Shown: positions 13,480 through 24,739 of the stretch, piece after piece
Position numbering within the stretch: position 1 is the first letter of the stretch
How the letters are laid out: every line of letters begins with the position of its first letter
Assembly: GCF_025766255.1 (NCBI RefSeq)
Contig: NW_026516797.1
Span: forward strand, 1 to 64,000
Direction of reading: 5' to 3'
DNA length: 64,000 bases
Source: Zychaea mexicana
Taxonomy: Eukaryota > Mucoromycota > Mucoromycetes > Mucorales > Lichtheimiaceae
The notes under the pieces: model-generated
Databases searched by the model: none
Seen by the model: only the letters and a program-made list of their open reading frames with translations
Told to the model about the DNA's origin: nothing
Made by a program: the position numbers and the translations under genes

Positions 13480-14135
13480 TCAAGGCCAATTTATGGTATC
13501 ACCATCAATGTCTGGCCATTTTTTGCTGGATTGCCGTTGCCCATTGTCTCTACTGACGAACTTTGGCATATTTCGGATATTGGCCTACATTAAACAACTC
13601 AATTTAGCCTTTACGAAAATAGCGACACAAGTTCCATGTACATAATGTAGATCGTACCTGATTCCCTGTACTGTCAATACTATCACTAGTATTCGTTGTC
13701 ATTGAAGGTGGGAGCATAGGCATACGTAATAAAGCTTCGCGCCATTTTTGCTGTATGAAATACAAAGAAGTGGGTCAATATCACGTCTACTTGACCTCTG
13801 TGTGCGCAAAAAAAAAAATATGTCGTATCTTTTACCTTTGCCACCTCTTTTGCTACTCGTTCAGCCTCTTCTGCTCGTTTTCGAACGGCATTGATCAATT
13901 CATACCGCTGCTCACGTTCTTCCCACAATTGCTTTTGTTGAAGGTATTCAGAATGATCGTTTAACGCCTGTTGTTCATTAACTTGTTGCAGTCGATCGCG
14001 TTGTTCTGCATGCTGCTGACGACGTGCTTTTCGTGCAGCAAGCTTACGTTCTTTGCGATATTGTCGACGCGGAATGCGTTTTAAATGCTGTTGTCCATCT
14101 TTTGTTACCGCCTCCTCATGGGGTTCAGTTGGCAT
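13480..14135 (-). CDS. Small coiled-coil protein, unrecognised family
   Basis: Minus-strand exons 14135-13836, 13750-13658 and 13584-13480 join with phase-0 GT-AG introns (13751-13835, 13585-13657) to 165 residues. Residues 18-100 are a charged Arg/Glu/Gln-rich continuous helix (RRQYRKERKLAARKARRQQ ... LWEEREQRYELINAVRKRAE) typical of a coiled coil with a basic start. The tail is QKWREALLRMPMLPP, then a Ser/Thr-rich linker and a closing KKWPDIDGDTINWP. The clean intron borders and the conserved-looking WREALLRMP block argue for a real gene. It is convergent with the TTC7-like gene, 288 bp from its stop. I could not name the family; a nuclear or RNP-associated role is only a guess from the basic helix. 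Confidence 0.65.
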
Positions 14136-15467
14136 GAGTTTTTTTTTTTTTGGAAAAAAAAAATACAAGTCGGGAAGATGGGAGCGCACGCAGGGATTGG
14201 CTGACAAAAGAAAAGAGCGCATTGACCAGGAGCTACAGACTGCATATCATATTTTATCAAAACTTCGAGGAAAGTAACAATACAGGTGGAACAAGAATCA
14301 GGTGACCGCAACTGTAGAAGTGGCATGCTCCTAGTACACATTTGTAGACGGTGCCTCATTTTGACTCTTAAGCTTAATTGAAGCAAACCATATGAGCAAA
14401 GAGGAGGAGGGAAACACCGTCTAATGAAGTGGAATCTCTGGCTAGTTCTTTCAAAAATATTTAACGGCTTTTGGAAAGTTTCTACGGTCTCCCTCTCTTC
14501 CATAACGATGCGTCGAAAAGTGACACATGCTTGATGAAGTCTTAATTGAGCAAAGGTGGGCATGGTGAATTAATGCTATTAAAGAAATGCAGGTCTCGCC
14601 TATCATATGTATGGTGCATTTCGTCTGTAATCGCCAAAACTTCATTTTGTTTCAATTTTTCAACTTTTAAAATTCAGATTCTTTATTCGGTAATATGTGT
14701 AACGTGTTAATAGTGAATGGCAATTCTGTGATGTGAAGTATACTCTCTTGAAGAAAACTTTTCTTTTCTGGGTATATCCTACGAATATCCCTAAACAATT
14801 TCCCAATCATAAGGGATTGTCTCCTCTTCCATTGTTGTTTGAATTGCCTCGTTCAATGTGGTTCCAGTGACGATAATACGACCATTATCATTACATTGCT
14901 TTTTCTTAGCAGCCTTTTGGTGCTATTTGGGGAGCCATGGTAAAACAGTATAGAGAGTGAGGGAAAGCAAATCTCGAACATGATTGGCTGATAGCTATTC
15001 ACACGTGACCGTAAAAACCCTGACGCGCTTGTGCAACATGTTTCAAATCGCATTCTTCCCTGCTAAATATCTGAAAATTGCCTTTGACCGACCATCTTTG
15101 ACAGCTATCAACTTTTTTTTAAAACTTTTTTTGCAACTTCTAAACTTCAATAACTATTCTTTACATGCCTAAAGTGTTTATTAAAGTATAGATTTGAAAT
15201 ATAATGACTTAGGGTAAAGTAGATAGATCTCAAATTTGGAAGAAATTATTGGCGATTACAGATGAAATGCACCATATAAAGTTTACAGAAACAAATTGTA
15301 TTGCCTATGCTACAAACTGTTAATGGTAAATAGTTGGAAGTTGAACTATGCGTTGGTGTTTGATAAATTAGCAATTTATGATACATATGTTCTAGTTTTA
15401 TAAGGACATAACTGTAACTTGATTCATATAATAGCAGGTTTATTTCTTATAATATGTAAGTAACTTG
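14136..15467. other. No secure gene
   Basis: AT-rich sequence. A short minus-strand stretch near 14813-14930 reads AAKKKQCNDNGRIIVTGTTL in frame but is closed by stops on the 5' side and has no assignable neighbours, so it is treated as a coding relic at best. Confidence 0.4.
14607..15277. repeat. Inverted-repeat pair bounding about 670 bp
   Basis: The 29-bp segments at about 14607-14635 and 15249-15277 are inverse copies with two or three mismatches around the core GGTGCATTT...CTGTAATCGCCAA. The interior is AT-rich and lacks a transposase. It may be a foldback or MITE-like element; no target duplication was convincingly found. Confidence 0.4.
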
Positions 15468-18400
15468 TGCATTCCTACAAATGTTAGTAAGCTTTTGTCC
15501 GTGGTAACGATAGCCCTCTGATTTTTTTTGTCTTTCTTTTTTTCTTCAATTAATTTTTTTCTCTAACTACATAATATTCTGATTCATGGGATTCGTCTGT
15601 GGCAGTTGTTACGGTCTTTTACGTCTTGATAATTGTCGTCTTCACTAGCTTGAGGTACATGATATTTGTGTGATTTGCTTGTTGGTATCTTCGGTCCTTT
15701 TTGGTGTGTTATCATGTCGTGTTAATTTTGCATTCGATTATGTATGTCGATCTGGTTTTTTTTTTCTTTTTTTTTTCGCGCAGCCTTCGCTAAATGCTCT
15801 GTTGTCTTGAGCTCGACGCGAATGATATGGAGGCCGTTGAAGGCGATAATAGACTGTGCTTGTGGATTTGTATCGATGATGATCCTCAGCGCTGTATTTT
15901 GTCTCTAAATATCAATAAGCCTTTCACGTTAGTTATCAATGTCTTCATCTCAAGTGAATCCGTGTGACTTATTTGTACTTACTGCTGATTATTTACACCA
16001 TATAATTGCCCCAGTCTTGCTTTTCAGTCTGGTAGTGGAATTGACTGCAATTTGATATCGCTTGGTTTGTTTTGTATGTGATGCTCTGTGTCTTGTGTAG
16101 ACTTCATCTTTTCTTCGCACTGATATAAATTGCTGCTGTTGTTGCATGTGTTAGCTTTTGATGCGATGTTGATCGGGTATGTGGTGCGGTCGTAAGCAAA
16201 TTTGCTTAAGGTGATATGTAAGACACCCACCGACTTGTTGACGTTTTCTTGGTGCCGTATTGTACGAAAGGCAGTGATGATTTTTTTTCCTGACATTTGT
16301 TTCTGACTTTTTGTTGCCTTGAATTTCGCTACTTTTGCTTTCCGTCGTCACAGACCGCGTGATGCTTGGTGTTGTTTTTAGATTCTCTCTAATCTACTAC
16401 TAATCTAATTCCTGATTTTCTTTTCTTTTCTTTTTTTTCTTCTTTTTGTTACTTGTATTTTGGGGGGCTATCGTTACCTGGACCGTAACTTACCAACGCT
16501 TTGTCAGAAGAGATTTCTTGGCTGGGTAGAATATGTCGAATTTTTCGTTGCATAAATAGCGGCGTTCACTAACGATATGATTGTAGCAAAGTCACAATGA
16601 GCAGATAATTTTACAAAAGCATGAATGATCAATTGTTTCTCTTGGTTTTGCTTCTTACCATGATACAGCAATGTATGCTTCTTCTGTTGCGATTTCCAAG
16701 GTAGTGTGACCATGAAATTGTATTGTCTCCATATATACTAATGACTGTCCTTGTAGCTAACGCTTGATATAGAAGAAATGACAGAAAGCCTCCCTTGTTT
16801 GCTGCGTGCCATCCATTGATTTGTCATGGATACACATGCACGATGCCTTCCTTAAGGTAGTATCATCGAGTAGTCATGTCGCCCACCGCTTTTACTAAAA
16901 GATTAATCGATCAAAAATACACGCATCAATGCTAATGGCTTCATATTTCCCGCTCCAGACTCATATCATGTAAATTCAAATTACCTTAAAAGTTCTCTCC
17001 TATCAACGGTCAAGCTGCTGCCATAAACAATATGTGTGTGCGAATGTCAATAATGCGCAGTTCTTGAATATATGTCCCGTGCGACAGGAGCCATCGACTG
17101 ATTCTCTCGTCGAGTAGCATTTATCGGTTGTGCGACCAGTGTCTTCAACGTGAGCTCGCCAGCATGCATTCGAAAGTCGGATACGGATAGTGCCGCCATT
17201 ATTGCGTCTACGCAATGCCGTCGGATCCCTCTGGTAATAATGTGCCCCTTGTTGATAGTGACCTTTAGACGCAGTGTTTGCTTGATGCGTCTTGGACAGG
17301 TGTGCTTCTCGTTCCTTCTTTTGTCCCCATTGCTGCTTCACCACTAAAGCAGAAATGAAACCGCCACGATAATATCATACTGCTCCATCAAATAGCCGTG
17401 TCCCGTGTGCATCGTTGTCCTTGATATTCTTTGCCCGCCCATGTCGATGAGTTTGGTTTGTTGTTTTTCATGAGCAATTTTCAGATTGTTCGCAATCTTT
17501 CCCCCCTAAGAAGAAATTGAATGTAAGAATCACATTTTGCCCGACTTGATATTGTTAAGATAGAACTTACTATATGCTTTGCATCCACCTAGCGTTTGAA
17601 GTGTTGTCATTTAAATATGTCTCCTCGTATCTTGTCGCCAATTCTTCCCGTGGTACAGCTTGGATCGTGTTGCCACCATAATGCACGCTGTTTACCAGGG
17701 GCTGTCGATAAAATGATACTTGTTCACATGGGCAGATGCATAGGGTTACGATGTGATATCTCTTGGTCCAGTGTCAAACAGTCGCATGTGTGGCGCTCCA
17801 TAGATGCTTTGTTGCCAGTATTGATTGTCAGATGTGTTGCATTGCCACCGTGCTTCATTGCCGCGATGGCCTCCTGTGCTTGGTTGCTACCACACCCGAA
17901 GCGATAATAAATTTGCTCCAATGATTCCTGGTAGAATTTTCTTTGTCGCCAAGAAGAGTTGCCACCTTGTAGATAAAAAGCTGTTGAGCCAGCTTGAATA
18001 GTTGCCATGCGTGCTGCTATCCAGTTTTTACTGTTTGTCTTTTGCGCTCAATTGCCACCATAATAGAAGTCGCCAGTCTTTCTGCTTTGGTGCCGTCTGA
18101 TAGAAATGATGAAGACGCATTCGAATGGCCGTCCATTGCCCGATGTTGTCCCCATATTGAAAGCTGACAATGCCAATGTCGTCTTTTTGTCGCCATGCTG
18201 CTGTCTCCACAAGTCTCCTCGTCGTAAACCGAGATAGATGAGGATTGTTTTCATCTCCTTGACTTGACGTTGACTGATTTGAATAGTTGTAATGAGTGTT
18301 GCCGTCACATTACACCTTGTGATTCTGAACGGATTGAATTGTCGTATGCATTGTTGCAGTTTTTGTCGCTGAAGTATCTTGCTCCATGTGGCCATCATAG

Positions 18401-19223
18401 GTAGCGATGGACACTGTTTGTCGATACGATGTTTGCCGCTGCTCCTTTTGTTGCCGCTTTCTCTTTGGGGTTTCACCACAAAAGTAGGGATGGTTAATGA
18501 TGATGACGATGATCGTGCCTTGATGTGAAACCATCCCACATATTTGCCCGCATGCTTGGTGAATTGATCCGTCTACGGCCACACAGTTTGAAATTTTTGA
18601 CCAGCTTGAAATGTTTGATCAGCTTGCATATTCCTCGTAAAGATGTGCGATAAGTGATTCATTGCTGCTGCGTCTGAGTATGACTCGCCCATAATTATAT
18701 GTCGCCTTTTCCGCCTGTCACTTGTCGTCCGCTGAAAACAGTTGATGCCAAAGGCTGTCCACCACGACTTGCACTTGGTCCGCCTATGGACGTGTTAAAT
18801 GCATGCAATTTTCTGCCCAGAAGGGGAAGTGCCTTATTGGATCACTTGAGAACAGATATCCGCACCCGCTTGAAGAGCCCTTGTCGCCATAGCATTACCA
18901 GTAGACAATATACTTGCTCCTTCCACACTGGGAATATTCAATCCGAGTTAGAACGTCGAATGTAGTTGTTGCCTGGACCAACGGGAAGAAAACCAGAGGG
19001 TGCCGACGATTGGATAATGCTGATCGATCTTGATAGTCTATCGCCAAAAGACTGATCAAGCCAAAGACGGGATTCTGCCAATCCTCGAATCGACATCAAG
19101 TAAAAGAGGTTGTTTTTACTCGGCTAGCCTGGAAATCTGACGCCACCTGTAGCAGCATAACCATCATGGATCATCCACCAAGACCACACGAGACGACGTG
19201 ATCAAGCCAAAGACGGGATTCTC
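15468..19223 (-). mobile_element. Dispersed long repeat, copy B
   Basis: Homologous to copy C from 60615 to the window end and, in inverse orientation, to copy A. The inner inverted-end element lies at 15487-16493. Relative to copy C it holds an extra 382 bp between two copies of the 13-mer TTGCCACCATAAT (17670-17682 and 18052-18064), and a small insertion near 18785. Copy C runs off the window at the point matching 19223, so the far end of the repeat is not defined. Frames are short, rich in TGG-CAA type tracts (repeated GGNxxWRQ-like readings), and no known enzyme domain was found. Confidence 0.85.
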
Positions 19224-19255
19224 ACAACACCCCGAATTTTTACTCGGCTAGCCTG
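19054..19255. repeat. Partial direct duplication at the edge of copy B
   Basis: The string GATCAAGCCAAAGACGGGAT at 19054 recurs at 19200, and both are followed, after a variable piece, by TTTTTACTCGGCTAGCCTGG. Two units of about 90 and 70 bp are separated by about 55 bp. The first unit and the start of the second are present in copy C as well. Confidence 0.7.
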
Positions 19256-19339
19256 GAAAGCTGACGCTCTCCATCGCGGCGTACCACCCACACCGCTGGC
19301 CTGACACCCCAACCCGGACACCCCAGCTTCACGGAATCC

Positions 19340-19965
19340 GGAGGCAAAGGTGAAGGCTGAGGCTGGACTAACATGGCTGTGGCACTGACTACAACCGGTG
19401 GAGGATCCAGGGTATGGAAAGGGCGAGGATAACTCCGGTTGAGCTTTCGGTGGCAGGGATTGGGTGAGCAACATTGCTCCGGTTGCCAGGGCTTACGCAG
19501 GAACACCATCACATGAACTGGAACTGACTGGGATGACAACCTTGGGAAAGGAATAAATTCCTATACTGGGCCCCTCTTCGCCTTCTCCACACCACATCCG
19601 TGTCGAATGCGATACGAAGAAGGGAAGAAGGATAGAAGGAAAGGATATATCAGTTAGTAAGCCTCTTCTTATCAAATGGCCGTAGGTATCAAAGAAAGCA
19701 TAGTATGTACCGTAGTCATACAAGCATGACACCTTGGGTTGTCATTTGCTGTCAAGAACCGCCGCTGTACATGTGCTCGATGTGGATTCCTGCTGCCTAC
19801 ACAACCAGAGCGTTGCTCACCTCCCCACCACCGGCTCAACTGGAGTTGTCCCCATGTGCCCCCTCCAACCCCTTCACCCCCGGTGGCTGCAGCCAGTGCC
19901 GGCGCCAATGCCAGCCCCAACCGCCTTTACCTCAAGAAACCATCCACTGAGATGTCCGGGCCGCA
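19340..19965. repeat. Diverged GC-rich inverted duplication
   Basis: The plus sequence at about 19340-19500 matches the reverse complement of about 19790-19960. Shared pieces in the same order are GAGG.AAAGG, GGCACTG, ACAACC/CAGCCACCGG, AACTCC.GTTGAGC and GTGAGCAAC..CTC.GGTTG. The deduced peptides also resemble each other (QPEQCCSPNP on one strand, QPERCSPPHH on the other). The spacer is about 290 bp. No gene call is made. Confidence 0.5.
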
Positions 19966-20100
19966 CCCCATCGCCTGACGAAGGCGGATACCGCCAGACA
20001 CACCGAAAACACGCCGCATGCGCTCTATTTGAAATAAAAACAGTAAACTCATCAGCATCAGTACTGTATGCATCTCGCTCAAGCAACACTGCTGAGACAC

Positions 20101-22043
20101 TTACCCCAACCAAGCACACACGCGCAACCATAAACATCGCCTGATGCAGGCGTACACGACAACGCCAAGCACGGCACCAGAGGAAAAGAAAAAAACATGC
20201 GGAAATGAAGAGACAGCGACACAAACAGGCGGATTCAAAGTGGGCGACACCAGGAAAGGGAAAGGGGAGAGACCAAAGGAACGGAGAGAAACAAGCACAC
20301 AGACAGAACAAATGCCTAAAGAAGGCCAACTAAAAAGGACATTGCAATTAGCATCAATCTGGGGCAATACGAAAGCACTCGACAGCGAATTAAAAGAGGA
20401 TGTAGCCACTTACACGCCGACAAGACCTGCTCCATCTCGGAGACTCGGTCGATGTCTCCACGAGCAGCCTGCAGCAGACCAGCGAAGAGCGCCTCATCGT
20501 CGCCAGTCTCGAGGAGACGCTGCAACTCCTCATACTCTTCCAACGTGACACCCAAGTTTGCTGCCATCATTGCAGCGAACTCTGCACCTTCTTCTTCGTC
20601 GTCACCTTCTTCGTCGTCGTCGTCGTCTTCGTCTTCGTCATCATCATCTTCTTCGTCGTCTTCCTCGGTGCGCACGTCGTCGTCTTCTTCTTCGTCGTCG
20701 TCGTCTTCCATGCTCTCCGGGCCGCAAACGACAGGAACGTGAGCCATTGGCTCCGGCGCGACGACGGACATGGGGGTGTTGGCGAGGGCGAAAGTGGTGG
20801 ATGCAGCGATAGGACAGGAAGAGACGGAAGGGAAGAATAGCTGCAAGGTGTTGCGCTGGCGGATGTGGCGGTGGTGGCGGCGACGGGTGGAGCTGAGGAG
20901 GTGCGCAGAAGGATAGGGACGGGAACGGACTTGTTGATGAGGACGGTGGTGGCGGTGGGTTGAAGGAGCGACTGTGGGGACGAACGGAACGGAAGGAGCG
21001 AACAGCGGCAAGTAGTGGTGGTGACGGTGACGGTGGCGGATTTCACGGTGGCGGGTGTGATGACGAGGTGCGCGGAAGGATGCAAGGACTGTGTGGTTGC
21101 GGCGGTGATGGTGGTGGTGTCGATGATGGGGGTGTTGTTGGCGGCGGCGTTGATGGCGGTGGTGTTGACGAGAAGAAGAAACAGGAACAGGAACAGGAGC
21201 AGGAACAGGAACAGGAGCAGAAGGAACGGACGGGGCAACGAGCGGCAAGTAATGGTGACGGTGGTGGCGGATTTGATGATCCCGGTGGTGGTGGTGGTGG
21301 TGGTGAGGAGCGCGGAACGAAGAAGAAACCGGGTGTTGGCGACGGAGGTGTTGATGATGGCGGTGACGGGGCTGGCGGCGAACGGAGCGCACAGAAACAA
21401 CAGGCACAGAGGCCTCTTCGTCAAGCGAGACAACCACACCATGGTCCTCAGCAGCAAAATCATCTGCTACTGGCAGCTGCGATGGGAGCTGGTCCAAGGA
21501 CGCGGAAGAAGGCGACGTCACTGGGGACGGATTACGCACAACTTGGTCAATGGGAGCCTCATCGACAACTGCAAATGAGGGGACGTCGATGCCGTTAGGC
21601 ACAGCAGGGAGGATATCGACCGCAGGTGGCAACGAAGGCGAGACTGGAAGGCTGGCGTCAGCACCCGAAGGCTGGGCATCATTCTTACGAAGAGCCATTG
21701 ACTGCACACTCAACTCATCCAGCTGCACAACGTGCACGGGAGCAGGAACAACCACTGCAGGAGCCGCCACTACAGCAAGCTCTCGAGCGCCGGCCTCATT
21801 CAGGCCCATGGCGGGACGCGTCTCACGGCAACGGTATTCGCCCAAAGGCAGAAACAAACTGAATGTCGCGGGCAGCAACAACGACAGGAAACCGGACGAC
21901 GCAGACAACGACGGCAGCAACAGGAAAGAAAAAAAGGGAATTGTCGCGGCAATTAGCCAACGACAGGCGATATACGCTAAAGCGATTGGATACATCAGCA
22001 GTGCACACAGGGCATAAGACAAGGGCTTATCGGTTTCTGACAT
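20101..22043 (-). CDS. His/Arg-rich membrane protein with acidic tract
   Basis: A minus-strand exon 22043-20414 is followed by an inferred intron (20413-20316, GTAAGT...TTTAG) and exon 20315-20101, giving about 614 residues. Without splicing the first frame stops at 20316. The N-terminus has two hydrophobic stretches (LCALLMYPIALAYIACRWLI and a Leu/Ser-rich run to about residue 70). A Val/Pro/Ala-rich region follows, then long His/Arg tracts (about 225-400). A block of roughly 60 mostly Asp/Glu residues comes next, and a helical segment FAAMMAANLGVTLEEYEELQ. The second exon adds a hydrophobic segment (FFFSSGAVLGVVVY). No domain was recognised. The alternating basic and acidic low complexity suggests metal binding or self-association, which is inference. 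The two-exon model is uncertain. Confidence 0.5.
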
Positions 22044-22127
22044 TTTGGAATGTAGATGCTGGTAAAGAAGAAAAAAGGAGAGCTGGAAACTACCTTTCTT
22101 TTATTGTCATGAAAATTTCAAAGGCCG

Positions 22128-22135
22128 TGACGTCA
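22128..22135. promoter_or_regulatory. Perfect CRE palindrome TGACGTCA
   Basis: It lies inside the 12-bp palindrome CGTGACGTCACG, 85 bp upstream of the minus-strand ATG at 22043. CRE sites bind ATF/CREB-type bZIP factors. Its placement suggests a promoter element of the His-rich gene; this is inferred. Confidence 0.4.
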
Positions 22136-24589
22136 CGCGTTTTTTTCCTTTTTATCGCACACAGTGCGTTCTCTGTAAGCATGCGAGAGCAGTAAAACAC
22201 ACTAGTATTAACGCGTTGGAAGATGCTATGATAGCCTCTTTTTTTGCTACGGCGTCGTTATGGTTGCCTGTGGTTCCCATAGCTGCATATATGTTTCACA
22301 TTTACGCTGCTCCGCTTGTACTTTCTTTTTTCGCCATGGTCAGTGCGTCTACAGCGAATTAACTGGAGAATATCACCAAAGATTTTATTACCGCGGCAAG
22401 AATACAACCAAGGCCTGAGCTAAACATTCGAAGTTCAAGTGCCGCCTGGCCTCCTTGTCAATCAATACTATATAGTCGGTCGTTCAACAGACAATGCAGA
22501 ACAGAAAAATCCACAAATGTTACATCTTAAGAACACACAACAGGATACGAAGGGAAAAGAAAATACGGCCAAATCGTAGCATACCTCCCTTTGATCCATC
22601 CGAAATGAAACTTTTGCTTATATATCAATAAGACAATTAACTTTTCCCACTATTTACACGGCTGAAGTCTATTCCATGAAATGTGGGGAACGCTGTATAG
22701 GAGAAAACAACGCCAGTAGCATCTAAATATTATTGGATCAATTAATTCTCCTGTCTCTTGGAATCATTTGCGAAACTGGCTGGCTACTGGACTAACGAGT
22801 AAATTCATGACATCAATCAGCCTTCGATGACGTTAATGCTTGGTATATATATTACCTACGATTTCTGGCAATATCATTAACGAGAATGGCTCACAATCGA
22901 TGTACCTTTGAAGCATCTAATATTGTTACTATACGAAGAATGTATTTTGAAGTATACTTATTATGTAGTTACAACAACCAATATATACCGCGAGGGGACT
23001 ATATTGTATGCAAGTGATCAATCCGCGCGTCCAATTCTTTCTTCCTCAGCTAAGCTATCATCGTTGTTTAATTATCCCAGACTATTGCCGTGTCCAAAAC
23101 AATATTGCCAATATACATACAGTATTTCATAATCTTTGACTATTTGAAATTTACGAGCATTGACGTCAATTCATCAGTGTTGTGTCTTTATTTTAGCATT
23201 CGTCCATAGATATCTCGATGGTATACTGTAGATATGCAAGCAAATAGAATATGCAATGGCGCAAGACCACAGGACGATGTTGTTAGTGTAGAATTAAAGA
23301 AATACAAACATGGTGAATCGACTATATATAACAAAAAACTGAAACTTGAACATTTTAAGGGTGGATGCATGTCCTGGATAGTTAAAACGAAGAGTGAGCA
23401 TAAACAAAGTAATGGTCAAATCAAATAAGCGGCAAAATAAGTCGAAAGAAAGTAGATTTGAAATACTTCTTGAACCTTTTGAAGAGTTGGCTTGTTTAAT
23501 TACAGTATACAAGATGTGATTTATTAGTTTTTGCATTTATATTTTAGGACCCATGCGTTACCGGTGAGCTATACTACATTACATATTCCATGAAACAATC
23601 CATTGGACATCAAACCAAAATTAACCCGCTTTCACAGGCGAAACCCGGTGAAGTCAACCTCTTGGAAAGCACTTTGTAATAGGGTCCTCATTTTTTGTAA
23701 GTATCTTTCTAACATTAACATTAAAGCCTGGAGATCATATATGACCTGCCCTCGTCAAACGTTGATACCTGTTAGGATCGTCAATTTTTTGGTGAACGTG
23801 AGGGTTGCGCAAAACGGCAATCGACTTAATACCTTCTTTCGCGATTTTCTCTGTTAATTAAAAGCATCAAACACATCATGTACGTGTTGAGGAACGTGGC
23901 ATCCGAATATGGTAATAAGAGAGTTTTGGGATTTTGTCAATCAGAAAGCATGATCGATCACTTTTACAAGGTTGTGAAGTCTTTTCATCCTCAAACCAAG
24001 TACGTTACATCGTAATGATTAATGCTCTTGGCCGTTGGGAATCTTTGTTTTGAAAAGCTTTTACGACAGTGTCCCAAGCTAGAAGCAATCTACGGTCTCT
24101 TCCGTAAGGTCATGATGCTATTCAACAATACGCCAAAGTAAAATCGAATCGTGGTTTTATTCGTTCGAATTGTCATCCCTGAAGTTATATCGATAATAGT
24201 GCTATGCGTTAATTTTCTGTTTGAGTCATCTATGACTTATCACCTTCCTGACGGATATAAGAGACATAACCTGTTTAGTAAAATCGGGCCGGCGAGAGCC
24301 AACGGTAAGCCAGAAAGGATTAAAAGCGACAGCATCGGCGGTGTATAATTGAGCTTAGTATATCAACAAAAGCTGTTCATGCATATGCTGTAAGCGATAA
24401 CAACGACATCGCAGGTTATACTGGTTCACCAGAATTGGAAGCTAATTGGGTATTGATATGCTGAAAGCGCCGTGGTTATACGTTGTTAGCTTTTGGTCAT
24501 TGTCAGTAAATATTCGCAGTGTACTGTATGTAATACTGATGTCATCGTTTTGTCAGCTTGCGAGTCTACTTATTTACTTGGTATAATAT
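22136..24589. other. Gene-poor 2.4-kb stretch
   Basis: No convincing gene. Short coding-like pieces occur (for example a 45-codon frame starting at 23878, and a stretch near 24370-24450), all closed by stops. A second TGACGTCA occurs at 23161-23168 without an adjacent gene. Confidence 0.5.
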
Positions 24590-24597
24590 TGACGTCA
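24590..24597. promoter_or_regulatory. CRE palindrome upstream of the reductase gene
   Basis: TGACGTCA lies 143 bp before the ATG at 24740 and 39 bp before a TATA-like box. This arrangement fits a bZIP-controlled promoter. Confidence 0.4.
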
Positions 24598-24635
24598 ACA
24601 CCCTTGATTTGTAAGCAAATGCAACATCCATTCTG

Positions 24636-24642
24636 TATAAAA
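24636..24642 (+). promoter_or_regulatory. TATA-like box TATAAAA
   Basis: It is about 98 bp upstream of the reductase ATG, at a plausible distance for core promoter use. Confidence 0.45.
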
Positions 24643-24739
24643 CAAGGGAAAAATTCTTTTCTCTCTATCATTTCCGGAAGAAAAAAGTAACTGCATCCAT
24701 CACATCTTTGTACTTGACCCAAACAAGAAATTGATTGTA

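Noticed and set aside
14813..14930. Short coding-like minus-strand stretch (NDNGRIIVTGTT)
   Set aside because: Stop immediately upstream (about 14931), about 40 codons, no partner exons found.
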